Source: a virus. From it: a stretch of 20,412 bases of DNA. Under the pieces are notes generated by a model. That model made no database searches and was not told the origin of the DNA. It was given only the letters and a program-made list of their open reading frames with translations. Positions 6,575-15,800 of the stretch are shown in pieces. Both the position numbers and the translations under genes were made by a program. Every line of letters starts with the position of its first letter. The first letter of the stretch is position 1. Where the stretch lies: the IMG/VR virus record IMGVR_UViG_3300046804_000947, positions 1 through 20,412 of that record. One strand, given 5' to 3'.

Positions 6575-7444
6575 TTATTTTAATTTATTTTTTAATTCTG
6601 CTAATAATTCATATGTCATCATCATTGCTGATAAATGTTGTTCTTTAATTTTTTTAGCCGATTTTATTTTTTTAATATTTGAAAGTGTTTCAGCTAATTT
6701 TATTTTTGTAACTTTATCGGAAATTTGTGAACCGATTTCTTTTAATTCGTTTATCAGTTTATTAATTTCATTAGAAACATATTCATTTAACTTACCAGTA
6801 TTATTAATATTATTAATATATTCTCTTAATAATCCTTTTTGTTCTGCTGTAAGATTTTTGTATTTGTTATTAAATGATTCTACTAATAATTTATAAGATA
6901 CTGCTCTCAAATCTTCATCTTGCTTTCTATATTCTTCTAAAACAGCATCTTTTATTTTTACATCTTTATTTTGTATAGATGTATTTATAATATTTTCTGC
7001 GATTGTAAATCTAGAAGATACTATATCTGTTGGTTCGTATTGTTCACCGGTTGTTATTACTTCAAATAACTTATAAATAGATGCCAATACTTTATAATTA
7101 GATACTGGTGATTTTACAAATTCATCAATATCATATTTTTCTTTAATTTCTTTGATGAGATTGTATTTTTCTTTCATTAATTTTTTCTCATCTAATCTTT
7201 TTCTAGCTTCTAAAATTGTAGTTATAAATTGGTCTGCTTTAGATTCGGAATTATATTTTTCATTAATAAGATATTGATATAATTTCAATTCTTTTGATAA
7301 TTCCTTTTTACCATTAAAATTTTCTTTTAAAATAGTTTCTGCTACGGATTTGTTGGACGAAATTATTTCCGCCGTAATCTGTCTTACAAGCAATTCAAAG
7401 ATAAAACCTGTATTTTTAAATTTCGAATGTTTAATTTTTTTCAT
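6575..7444 (-). CDS. Conserved T4-like phage protein downstream of the portal
   Basis: This 289-residue, all-helical, Lys/Glu/Asn-rich protein begins MKKIKHSKFKNTGFIFELLV; a similar opening recurs in proteins located next to the portal gene of marine T4-like phages (from memory). It occupies the position between gp20 and gp21 where T4 has the core proteins gp67 and gp68, but is much longer than either. I prefer ATG 7444 to the in-frame TTG at 7447. No catalytic motif is visible. An internal core or assembly factor role is inferred from context only. Confidence 0.75.
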   Translation of the reverse strand: MKKIKHSKFKNTGFIFELLVRQITAEIISSNKSVAETILKENFNGKKELSKELKLYQYLINEKYNSESKADQFITTILEARKRLDEKKLMKEKYNLIKEIKEKYDIDEFVKSPVSNYKVLASIYKLFEVITTGEQYEPTDIVSSRFTIAENIINTSIQNKDVKIKDAVLEEYRKQDEDLRAVSYKLLVESFNNKYKNLTAEQKGLLREYINNINNTGKLNEYVSNEINKLINELKEIGSQISDKVTKIKLAETLSNIKKIKSAKKIKEQHLSAMMMTYELLAELKNKLK

Positions 7445-7491
7445 CAATTGATATAATTAATCAGATATAAATATATTTTTCTATTGGTTTA

Positions 7492-9240
7492 TTACTCTTT
7501 ATCCAAATTCTCTGTCAAAATCTTCTTTTTTCCACCATTCATATCTTTAAATACTTCCAAATATGAACTTTTTCTTGGTTTATATTGAACAGAGCCTTCT
7601 TTTTGTTTAAGAGTTTTGATTCCCAATGGGTCTCTCCCTTCCGGATGGTCATCTTTACCATATCTAACAGGGTCTTTAGGTCTACCAACTTTATCAGCTT
7701 CTTCTAATTCTGCCTTTAATCTACTTAATTCTTCTTCTACATTTGTAGGGCCTTCTGTACCTGTTTCTTTTGCAGGGTCTACACCTTGTGTTTCAATTGA
7801 TGTTAAACGGAATTGTTGTTTAGTATCTTCTAAAACTTGCAATGTCATATCATCTTGTTCATCTTTTGCCATACCCATAATAGCTTGATACATCCATTCT
7901 TTAGAAAACATTTTTGTTTGTTGCATTTGCTGAATTAATTGAACTTTTGAATTGTATAGTTCAACTCTTTCTTGCTCATATATTTTTGATGGGATTGTTA
8001 ATTCTAATGAAAAGTTTGTCAAACGGTCATCTTCTATACCTTGAGAATATAAGTGAATGATTGCAATTTTTGTTAATTCAGAAACCATAACTCTCTGTAT
8101 TCTTTCAATAGTTTTTGCAAATCTAACATCCATTGCTGCAAGAGTTGCTTTACCATTTGTATCTTCTTCATATCCTAAAAATGCTTTTGGAATTTGAAGT
8201 GCTGACATCAATTTACCTTTTAAGTAATTAAGGTCATCAATCATATTGTATTCCAAACCCTTTAAAGTATCAATTGAAGTACCATTATCATTACCACGAA
8301 CTGGCATATAGTAATCTTCAATAAGGTTTTGGATATTGTATTTTAAATTATATTCTCCTGTTTTTTCATCAACGAATGGAACTTTTTTCGATGCATTGAT
8401 AATTTTTTGCATATAATTATCTACTTCGTTTGGTGGAATATTACCAACATCAATTTTGAATATTCTCTTTTCAGGTGCTCTCATCACTCTATGAATTAAC
8501 ATAGCATCTTCCATTAACATAATTTGTTTCCAAACTCTTCTACCACCTTCTAACATTGATTTACCATATGGTAAGAAGTTAGAATCATTATTTAAACGGA
8601 AGTGAGCAATTTCATAATTCTCATATTCTTTCTTTGCAGTTTGTCCTATAGCATTGTAAGGATTCTGATATGGAGCATAAATAAATTTAACTCTTTGTGG
8701 GTTTTGTGGGTCAAATCCTTCAATTCTACTCATTTCATAAGTAGACATTGGAAGAACATTCACAATACCCAATCCTTCTGCCATTTCTAATTGTAAATAG
8801 AAATCACCATATTTTACCAAGTTTCTAGCCCATGGCCATAGATTAAATTCTACATTAAGAATATCGTAAAAAAGATTTTCTAATATTTGTTTTATATTAT
8901 CATCTTCATGATGAATTTTAAGAACAGAACCCATTTCATTTCTAGCAGTACATTCATCTGCATATGTATTTAATGCAGCATGTAAAATTGGGTCAGTATC
9001 CATTGAATCATAATCTCTAAACAAATCAATTCTAACTTGTTGATATGCCATAGATGATTCTGCTAATCCTGCACCAGAATAATTTGCCATTCTTAATTTC
9101 ATAAAACGGTCTACAAGATTGGTAGTCATACTTTGATACTCATCTGTATCAATAACTTTAACCCCATCTTGTGTTTTACGAACTATGGTATTTGTTGAAA
9201 ATAATTTTTGTAACCTACCAAATATTGATTTATCTGCCAT
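7492..9240 (-). CDS. 20: Portal protein, T4 gp20-like
   Basis: This 582-residue protein should form the dodecameric portal ring that nucleates head assembly and serves as the DNA channel. The N-terminal wing has YDSMDTDPILHAALNTYADE (77-96). The central block YGKSMLEGGRRVWKQIMLME (225-244), followed by DAMLIHRVMRAPEKRIFKID, is the signature of T4-type portals and is the region used for gp20 environmental surveys. A later segment, LQIPKAFLGYEEDTNGKATL, is likewise typical. The C-terminal ~120 residues are charged and variable. It lies 48 bases after the preceding gene, with an A-rich leader and no Shine-Dalgarno. The length is close to T4 gp20 (524), with a longer C-terminal tail. Confidence 0.95.
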   Translation of the reverse strand: MADKSIFGRLQKLFSTNTIVRKTQDGVKVIDTDEYQSMTTNLVDRFMKLRMANYSGAGLAESSMAYQQVRIDLFRDYDSMDTDPILHAALNTYADECTARNEMGSVLKIHHEDDNIKQILENLFYDILNVEFNLWPWARNLVKYGDFYLQLEMAEGLGIVNVLPMSTYEMSRIEGFDPQNPQRVKFIYAPYQNPYNAIGQTAKKEYENYEIAHFRLNNDSNFLPYGKSMLEGGRRVWKQIMLMEDAMLIHRVMRAPEKRIFKIDVGNIPPNEVDNYMQKIINASKKVPFVDEKTGEYNLKYNIQNLIEDYYMPVRGNDNGTSIDTLKGLEYNMIDDLNYLKGKLMSALQIPKAFLGYEEDTNGKATLAAMDVRFAKTIERIQRVMVSELTKIAIIHLYSQGIEDDRLTNFSLELTIPSKIYEQERVELYNSKVQLIQQMQQTKMFSKEWMYQAIMGMAKDEQDDMTLQVLEDTKQQFRLTSIETQGVDPAKETGTEGPTNVEEELSRLKAELEEADKVGRPKDPVRYGKDDHPEGRDPLGIKTLKQKEGSVQYKPRKSSYLEVFKDMNGGKKKILTENLDKE

Positions 9241-9288
9241 TTATATTATTTTTTTTTGAATATACGAAAAATTTTTGGTTTTACCAAA

Positions 9289-9903
9289 TTACCACTTACG
9301 GCAGCTCCAATATCTTGCTTTTGTTCTTGGTCCTGGATTATCACAATTATGTCTAGCTCTGAAACTTCTTCTTCTATCAGGGTTAGATTTTTTAATTCTC
9401 ATATTTGGGTCTCCAAAGTTTACCTTAACAACATTACCTGCTGGGTTTTTTACATATACTTTAAACTTCTTTACATCACCTCTCATTGGTTTACCCAAAG
9501 GAACTTCTCTTCCTTGGTATTCACCTTCTAACATACAAGGGCAAGTTGCTTCATTTAATTCCGCAACATATCCTCTCATAAATTTTACAAAATCTTCATA
9601 ATCATCTACATTATCCACATCATATTCTTCTGGCTCAACTTTTCCGTATTCTACTTCATCATCTGTGTCTCTTAATTCCGGATTATCTCTCAATGCGGCA
9701 TCATCTTCTTTAATATCCTTTTCATCCGCATCATCACCAAAATATCCACCCGGTTGACTTGCTCCGTATGAATCAATGGCCTCATTGTTAGGAACGCAGT
9801 TAGGAACTTCTTTACCGTTTTTCTTTTTAGTTCCAACCATCTGATATCCTTTCCAACAAGGATTTTCCATTTCTTTTAGTGGTAATAAATTAATTAATCT
9901 CAT
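9289..9903 (-). CDS. Conserved phage protein between terminase and portal, possibly processed
   Basis: This is a 204-residue protein in three parts. Residues 14-38 have a short Cys-containing motif (NPCWKGYQMVGTKKKNG, then VPNCVP) that recurs in many T4-like phage proteins. Residues 55-117 are an acidic linker. Residues 119-204 form a basic domain, GDVKKFKVYVKNPAG, then VNFGDPNMRIKKSNPDRRRS and a Cys/Arg-rich end with RARHNCDNPGPRTKARYWSC; I recall this domain as conserved in cyanophage-type genomes. LNE118|A119 at the linker/domain boundary fits the prohead-protease consensus. It stands where T4 encodes tail sheath and tube genes. A virion-packaged basic protein is plausible but unproven. 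Confidence 0.78.
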   Translation of the reverse strand: MRLINLLPLKEMENPCWKGYQMVGTKKKNGKEVPNCVPNNEAIDSYGASQPGGYFGDDADEKDIKEDDAALRDNPELRDTDDEVEYGKVEPEEYDVDNVDDYEDFVKFMRGYVAELNEATCPCMLEGEYQGREVPLGKPMRGDVKKFKVYVKNPAGNVVKVNFGDPNMRIKKSNPDRRRSFRARHNCDNPGPRTKARYWSCRKW

Positions 9904-9941
9904 TTTAATATATTTTATAGTTTCATCTTATAAATATAAAA

Positions 9942-11549
9942 TTATCCTAATAACCAATGTAAATTTTCTTTTTCTCCTCTACCCATATCCATTTCATATG
10001 GATTTTGTTTAATATGAGTAGTTGTGTATACTCCTTCGTATTTATTTATTTGTGCGGAGTTTAGCATTTGTTTTGTTAAATCTATACCTTCTTGCTTCAA
10101 TCTTAATGCAGTATTTCTTACCCACAATCCAATACCCAATGCCATTGTAAGGTCATCATTATAACCCTTCATTGCTTCTGCCTTACCATTATTCCAAATA
10201 AACGTAAATAACTCATCTATCAATCTATTAGAACGAATTAAGATATCTTTATCCGTCATATAGGTATCTAATGCTGAAATGATAAGCGGTCTGGTTTTTG
10301 TAGTTGTACTAAATCCTGCAACCATTTTCTTTTCATCTCTATAAAATTTATTACTCATTTGTTTTTCAACATCAATATATTTTAAATCTTGACTCATATA
10401 GAATAAATTTCCATATTGTCTATCAATACATTGTTGAATTGCTGCCCAACCTACATTTGAGTTTTCCACAATAAGTAATGCGTTATTCCATTCGGTTGCA
10501 ACTGCTACTAAAAAGTTTCCAAAATCTTTTGTATCAATTTTACCTCTATATTCTGCAACTTGAGATGAATCTTCTATATCAACTACTTGGAATGTAGAAT
10601 AATCCGAACCATCACCTCTGGCAACGTCGGCAGATATCAAATATTGTCTGTTATAATTTGGATGTTCCCATTTCCAATAGTTTCCATCAAATCCACTTTT
10701 TTCTACAGGTTCCATAACATAGGTATCCTTATACCACATTAATAATTGTGGGTCTATTACGTTATCACCTGAACCAATAAAGTCACAATCACATTCTTGT
10801 GCTGCTCCTTTGTGTCCTAAAATACGGGTTTGTTCATCTCTCCATTCTTGATTTCTTTCTGGGTGTACAGTCCAATGCAGTTTAATACAATTGAAACCAT
10901 TTACACCACTTTCACCATCAACCCACATTTTGTGAAACCAGTTACCAATACCATTTGGAGTAGATAATACTACAGCAGCACCACCCGTTGATAAAGTAGA
11001 TTGTGCTGATAGCCAAATTTCATCAATATCTCTAATGAATGCGGCCTCATCGACAACTAATAGTGATAAGGCTTCCGAACGTCCGGCATCTGGAGAAGAT
11101 GCAATTGCTTTTACTTGCGAACCATTTTTTAATTTAAGCGATAGTTTATTATCTTCGACAGATGAGTTACCACCATCTCTTAACCAAACAGGAAGCAAAT
11201 CGTGCATTACTCTTACCTTTTCTACAAGGTTTTTTGCTACCGTCACTTTAGTTGCGATAACCAATGCATTGAAATCCTGATTAAATAACATTTTCCAAAG
11301 AATGAAACCAGCAGAAAGTGTGGATAAACCCAACTGTCTACTTTTAAGGATGATATTAAAACGATTGTTTTTAAAATCCGTTAAACAATTCTCCTGGAAA
11401 GGATAAAGGTGAAAGGGTATTTTTCCTCTCACCGGATGCTGAATTACACAATATTTTTTCATAAAGTAAATGGGGTCGGAACCACACTTACGATATTCAT
11501 CAGCAATTATCTCTTTAAGGGTTTTCTTTGGTTGCCCTTGAACTGACAT
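9942..11549 (-). CDS. 17: Terminase large subunit, T4 gp17-like
   Basis: This 535-residue DNA-packaging motor has an N-terminal ATPase and a C-terminal RNase H-like nuclease. The ATPase shows SRQLGLST (70-77) as Walker A, LLVVDEAAF (163-171) as Walker B with catalytic E168, and the coupling motif STPNG (196-200). The nuclease shows ISADVARGDGSDY with D308, LLIVENSNVG with E362, and YNDDLTMA with D465/D466, giving the expected acidic triad. The Walker A lacks the usual Lys before Ser/Thr: T4 has SRQLGKTT and this protein has a Leu there. The ATG overlaps the preceding stop by one base (TAATG). No small terminase subunit is recognised beside it. Confidence 0.96.
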   Translation of the reverse strand: MSVQGQPKKTLKEIIADEYRKCGSDPIYFMKKYCVIQHPVRGKIPFHLYPFQENCLTDFKNNRFNIILKSRQLGLSTLSAGFILWKMLFNQDFNALVIATKVTVAKNLVEKVRVMHDLLPVWLRDGGNSSVEDNKLSLKLKNGSQVKAIASSPDAGRSEALSLLVVDEAAFIRDIDEIWLSAQSTLSTGGAAVVLSTPNGIGNWFHKMWVDGESGVNGFNCIKLHWTVHPERNQEWRDEQTRILGHKGAAQECDCDFIGSGDNVIDPQLLMWYKDTYVMEPVEKSGFDGNYWKWEHPNYNRQYLISADVARGDGSDYSTFQVVDIEDSSQVAEYRGKIDTKDFGNFLVAVATEWNNALLIVENSNVGWAAIQQCIDRQYGNLFYMSQDLKYIDVEKQMSNKFYRDEKKMVAGFSTTTKTRPLIISALDTYMTDKDILIRSNRLIDELFTFIWNNGKAEAMKGYNDDLTMALGIGLWVRNTALRLKQEGIDLTKQMLNSAQINKYEGVYTTTHIKQNPYEMDMGRGEKENLHWLLG

Positions 11550-12847
11550 TACTTCTTAACTTTAATTTTCCAATATGTTCCAAAATTGATAAATGGTGAA
11601 AGAGAACCATTAGTTCCATCAACGGTTCTATTTGCAACACCTATACCAAATTCGTATATTTTATCTTTTTTGGTTTTTAACATCAATCCAGCTCCAACGT
11701 GAGATACAACATCTGCTTTATTAAATCCACCATTTAAACCATAATATACTTGATTTTTTGGTAATTCTTTTACAATAAGAGTTTCTTTAATTTCTCTTTG
11801 TTTTACTTTAGCATCAAATGTTCTACCTAAAATTCTATTTTTAGTAATTGTATCTACTAATGCAATTATTCCTAATGAATCTGGTAAATGTAATGTATCT
11901 TTGTAAATTACTTTAGATAAATAATCTTTAAGAATTGCTGCAGAGTCAACGTTTACTAATTCTTTAAGTACTAAAGTATCTACATCAATTACTTCGTGTA
12001 TAATATCTTTTCCTTTTTTAGTTACTACTTTTTCTTTAACAACCTCTACGGTGTCAATTTCATGTTTAATAACTTCATATTTTTTACCATCAATTTTGAC
12101 AGTTTTTCCTGGTATAATTCCACCTGGGTTGCAAGTTTGTAAATAAACCCAAATAAGTAATACCGCAATAGCAATGTTTTTAAAATTTAATAATTTTTTC
12201 ATAATTAATTTTTGTAACTTATTTTCTAACAATCCTTTTCTTTGCAATAGTAGTTCTAATGCATCATATGAATTATCAATATCATTTTTAAGGTCCTTCT
12301 TTACCTTATCTATATCTATATCCCATTTCCAATTTTCAATTTGTCCGTTTTCATAAACCATTTGATAATCGGTTGTTATATATTTTAAACTATCTTCTAA
12401 TTTTTGTTTATAATCTCTTAACCAACCAATTTTATTACAAGTAATTTTGTAATCTTCATAGTATGGCCAAGTTCCATCATCTTTTAATTTTTGTTCGTTT
12501 TTGTGATTACATACAACACAATATCCGGTTCTAACAATTAGTTTTTTATCGGCTTGTGAGTATAAATCCGTATCACATTCTTCATTTTTACAAGTTGTAA
12601 GTTTTTTAAGATATTCTCTAACATCATCTAATTTATTGACCGATGCTCTAAATCCTTCTCTTTGTTCCCACGTTTTTCCATCACTATCTGTCCAAACTTC
12701 TCCAACTTCTCTTTTTTTATCACTCTGCCCTTCGTAACCAAAAACTCTCTGGGTGTTATCTTCTCTACCAAACACGGTATCAATAATCTTTTTACGAGAT
12801 TTGTGAATGTGTTTGTTTTTTTGGTCCCAACTTGTTCTTTTTTGCAT
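11549..12847 (-). CDS. Zinc-ribbon protein fused to an exported, barrel-like protein (apparent fusion)
   Basis: This 432-residue frame looks like two genes. Residues 1-215 are soluble, with WTDSDGKTWEQREGF (52-66) and a zinc-ribbon-like C86/C91/C110/C113 set, then a charged helical end. Residues 216-432 restart with MKKLLNFKNIAIAVLLIWVY and LQTC, a textbook signal or anchor with a possible lipobox cysteine at 239. A Thr/Val-rich extended region follows, and then a C-terminal ~65 residues of alternating Gly/aromatic strands (YYGLNGGFN, GAGLMLK, YEFGIGVANR, SPFINFGTYWKIKV) like an outer-membrane beta-barrel. ATG 12202 begins the second part. Just before it, deleting one A of the A5 run (12209-12213) would create TAA-TT-ATG, the same junction as ferritin/bS21. 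The parts are therefore either separate genes joined by a one-base change or error, or a true fusion. Functions are unknown; the second part could act at the cell envelope, for example in lysis. Confidence 0.72.
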   Translation of the reverse strand: MQKRTSWDQKNKHIHKSRKKIIDTVFGREDNTQRVFGYEGQSDKKREVGEVWTDSDGKTWEQREGFRASVNKLDDVREYLKKLTTCKNEECDTDLYSQADKKLIVRTGYCVVCNHKNEQKLKDDGTWPYYEDYKITCNKIGWLRDYKQKLEDSLKYITTDYQMVYENGQIENWKWDIDIDKVKKDLKNDIDNSYDALELLLQRKGLLENKLQKLIMKKLLNFKNIAIAVLLIWVYLQTCNPGGIIPGKTVKIDGKKYEVIKHEIDTVEVVKEKVVTKKGKDIIHEVIDVDTLVLKELVNVDSAAILKDYLSKVIYKDTLHLPDSLGIIALVDTITKNRILGRTFDAKVKQREIKETLIVKELPKNQVYYGLNGGFNKADVVSHVGAGLMLKTKKDKIYEFGIGVANRTVDGTNGSLSPFINFGTYWKIKVKK

Positions 12848-12877
12848 AATTTTATATATTTTTGTAACTAATTGTTT

Positions 12878-12885
12878 TATTTATA
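12878..12885 (-). promoter_or_regulatory. T4-type late promoter box TATAAATA
   Basis: The minus strand reads GATATATATAAATAAAAC in the 50-base gap between the 1500-residue gene and the next gene. It contains an exact T4 late-promoter box, TATAAATA. The box ends 30 bases before ATG 12847, which would give a short leader of about 20 bases. It stands at the head of the packaging module, where a late promoter makes sense. In so AT-rich a sequence a chance match is possible. Confidence 0.5.
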
Positions 12886-12897
12886 TATATCAAAGTA

Positions 12898-15800
12898 TTA
12901 TTCATAAAATATACCTAATATTTGATTAAGTGGTGCAAATGTGCCTGTAAGTTTATAAGTTTTTCCATTATAAAAGAAAACTATTCCTTCATTTGCAACT
13001 ATCTTATCCACCCCACCTAATTGATTTAATCTACTTAATTCTGTTTTTAATTTTTGAATTTTAGATGGGTCTCCACCACTTCTAACTTGTGCAGCTACAC
13101 TTTTTAATTTTGCTTTCATTGAACGGATTGCTTTTTCAGGATGAACTGTTAATACTGAACTAACAAATTCTAATACATCCGCACCAACACCTAAAAATAT
13201 TTCCTCAAATGGTTTGATATTATCTTTTTGCTGTTTTGCAACATTTACTTTATCATTATTTACTGCCCACTCTTGTAATTTAGGATTTGTAATCGTATTT
13301 AATCTTAAACTTTTATCACCAAATGCCCATCTTCTAACTAATGCCTCTTTTGTAAGTTTATCAACTTTAATAGGCGCTTTTTCATCTATAAAATTTTCCC
13401 ACCAGCTTTGATGATATAAAGAAATTGTATCATTATCATTTAATCCAAATTCCGATTGTAATTTTTTTAATTTAGAAATATATTTTCCTTGTTTTGAACT
13501 TAATTCATCACTTTTAGGAATTTCCGTTACCGGTGGTCCCTGTATAGTATATTTCGATTGGATATCAGCATTTACTTGCTTAATCATTCCTGCTAACATA
13601 CTAGCAGCTCCTTGATTTGCACCTGTTGGAGAACCTTTTTCATCATAACAAGTTGTATTATGAAATATTAATAATGCTTGTCCATAAGGGATAACATTTA
13701 CCGATGTCGGCCATATTACTTCCAAATTCATAAAACATTGCCCTTCATTGAATATCTTTTTTCTTTGTGCATCAGATAAACCACTTATTGCTGCTGATAA
13801 ATCTTTCATTGCGTAATTATAAGCATCGGTTAAACCACCTCTACCTGCAAATTTAGATGCAACATCTTCAATACCCATTGCGTTTGCTCCAGCATTTGCT
13901 AAATGTCCTTTATTTCTAGCAGCAATTAATCTACCATTTTTCCAACTGATTGCTAATGCTTGTCCATCTGTTTTTTCTCTAACTACACCCAATTCACCAT
14001 TAAGTGCACCTGTAATAATATTCTTTAAATCACCAAATGTCAAATCCATATCATCAAATGGATGACTCATATGCCCATATGCTCCACCTTCGGTAATAAC
14101 TTTTTTTCCAATTTTATTTTTTCTTATTGGAAAATCCGTTTCCATATCATCATCCGTTCTTGCAACATTTTTAACTTTATATGAAACTGTATATTGATTT
14201 TGGTCCTCTGCTCCATATATTGCATCTGCTACAGGAAAATCCGTTTGAGTATATCCACCATTTGTATACCAATCATCACTTTTATTTACACCATCATCTG
14301 CTCCTAATTTTCTAGCATGTCCTTTTGGTAAATAACCACCATCTGGTTGAGAATCATCGCCGGCCATTGCACTAACTTCATCAAGATTTGGTCTAATATT
14401 TAATTCCTTTTCCATTTGAGTAATATCATCATATCCCATATTTCTCAATGCTCTTGCAACATCATTTGCTTTATATCCATTTGGATTTCCAAAAAGATAT
14501 GCATTTATTCTTTTTCTAAATTTTGCATCTCTATATAATTTAATCATATTTGCAAAATGAATATCTTTACTACCCATTTCATCCAATGTCCTAAATGTAG
14601 TTGCTTGTTTTCCATTAATTGTTGGCATTCCGTGGTCATCGGTTCCAATATTTTTAACGGTAACTTTTTTATTTTTAAATTTACCCATTAATACGGTATC
14701 ACCTTTATCAACATCTACATTAACATCTTCTGTATAAATTTTTTTATTCTTTTTTCCAAATTCTCTTAAAAGTATTCCTGCCACTGCGTTTGCTTGATTT
14801 TCAACAGGTGAACCAGTTTTACCAGCTTCCATTGGATTTTTAATCAATCCCATTTCATCTTGCTTTCTATGAATCATTTCATGTGCAATAGTTCTTAAAA
14901 TATCTGCACCCAATCTTTTATCACATTGAACAAATATTTCTTTTGATTCAGGATTATATCCACCCAATGAAGATTGTTCATTTGAATATTCTTGTCCACT
15001 TAAAAGAGTTATTTTTGGTCTTTCTTCTAATTTTAATCTTTCGGTTGCATAATCAACAAAATCGTTTATGAATTGTTTTTTTACATCTGACATTGTTTCA
15101 TTTAAACTTTCTTCTTCCGGTTCGGTTTCTCCTGTTTCAGGATCATGATGTGCAAAAGTCTGATGCCAAATTTTAGATTTTTCAATTGCTCTTGCAGGAT
15201 TTAATTTATCTATTTTTTGTTGAACGGTTAATTTTCTATTAAACATTCCTGTAGATGGAACATAGTGTTCTTCTTCCATTTGGAATTTATTTAACATCTT
15301 TTTATTATTCCAACTATCCACAATATTTTCAACCACTTCAGGAGTTAATTTCATATTTTGTAATCGTTCCGCAATTGCTCCTGCAAATATGTTCAATGCA
15401 GTTGCTTCATCAACACCTTCGGCAAACATTGCTGCCTTTCCAACTCCACCTATTAACACTTCACCAATTGCATGTGGTACTAATTCTGCAGCTACGTGTT
15501 TTGCAAATGCAGCTGCTCCATGTGCAAGTCCACCACCTGCGGCCGCCATCACAGCTGTTACTGCTATTTTTTTACCAACCGATAACATTGCCTTTTTATC
15601 GTGGTCATCTAATTTTTTTCCACTCATCAATTTCATTACACCACTACCTGCAGCTTTAAATTCTTGAGCTTCATGTTTTAATCCATGCATAATAGCATGT
15701 CCTGCACCTTTTGCTTTATCCATTATAGCTTGGCCCCAACTTCTTCTTTCATCGTGTCCTTCTTTTTTATTAAGGATTTTGCTAAAAGTTTCCTTTTCTT

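Noticed and set aside
6982-6989. Second TATAAATA match on the minus strand
   Set aside because: It lies in the middle of a coding region, about 400 bases before the next start, where a chance match in AT-rich sequence is likely.
7445-7447. TTG start giving a double-Met N-terminus for the 289-residue protein
   Set aside because: The adjacent ATG at 7444 is the simpler start and leaves the reading frame otherwise unchanged.
15255-15667. Two overlapping plus-strand frames
   Set aside because: They are antisense to the Gly/Ala-rich region of the same gene and consist of Leu/His/Gln or Ala/Pro/Thr runs. They have no start context and no recognisable domain.
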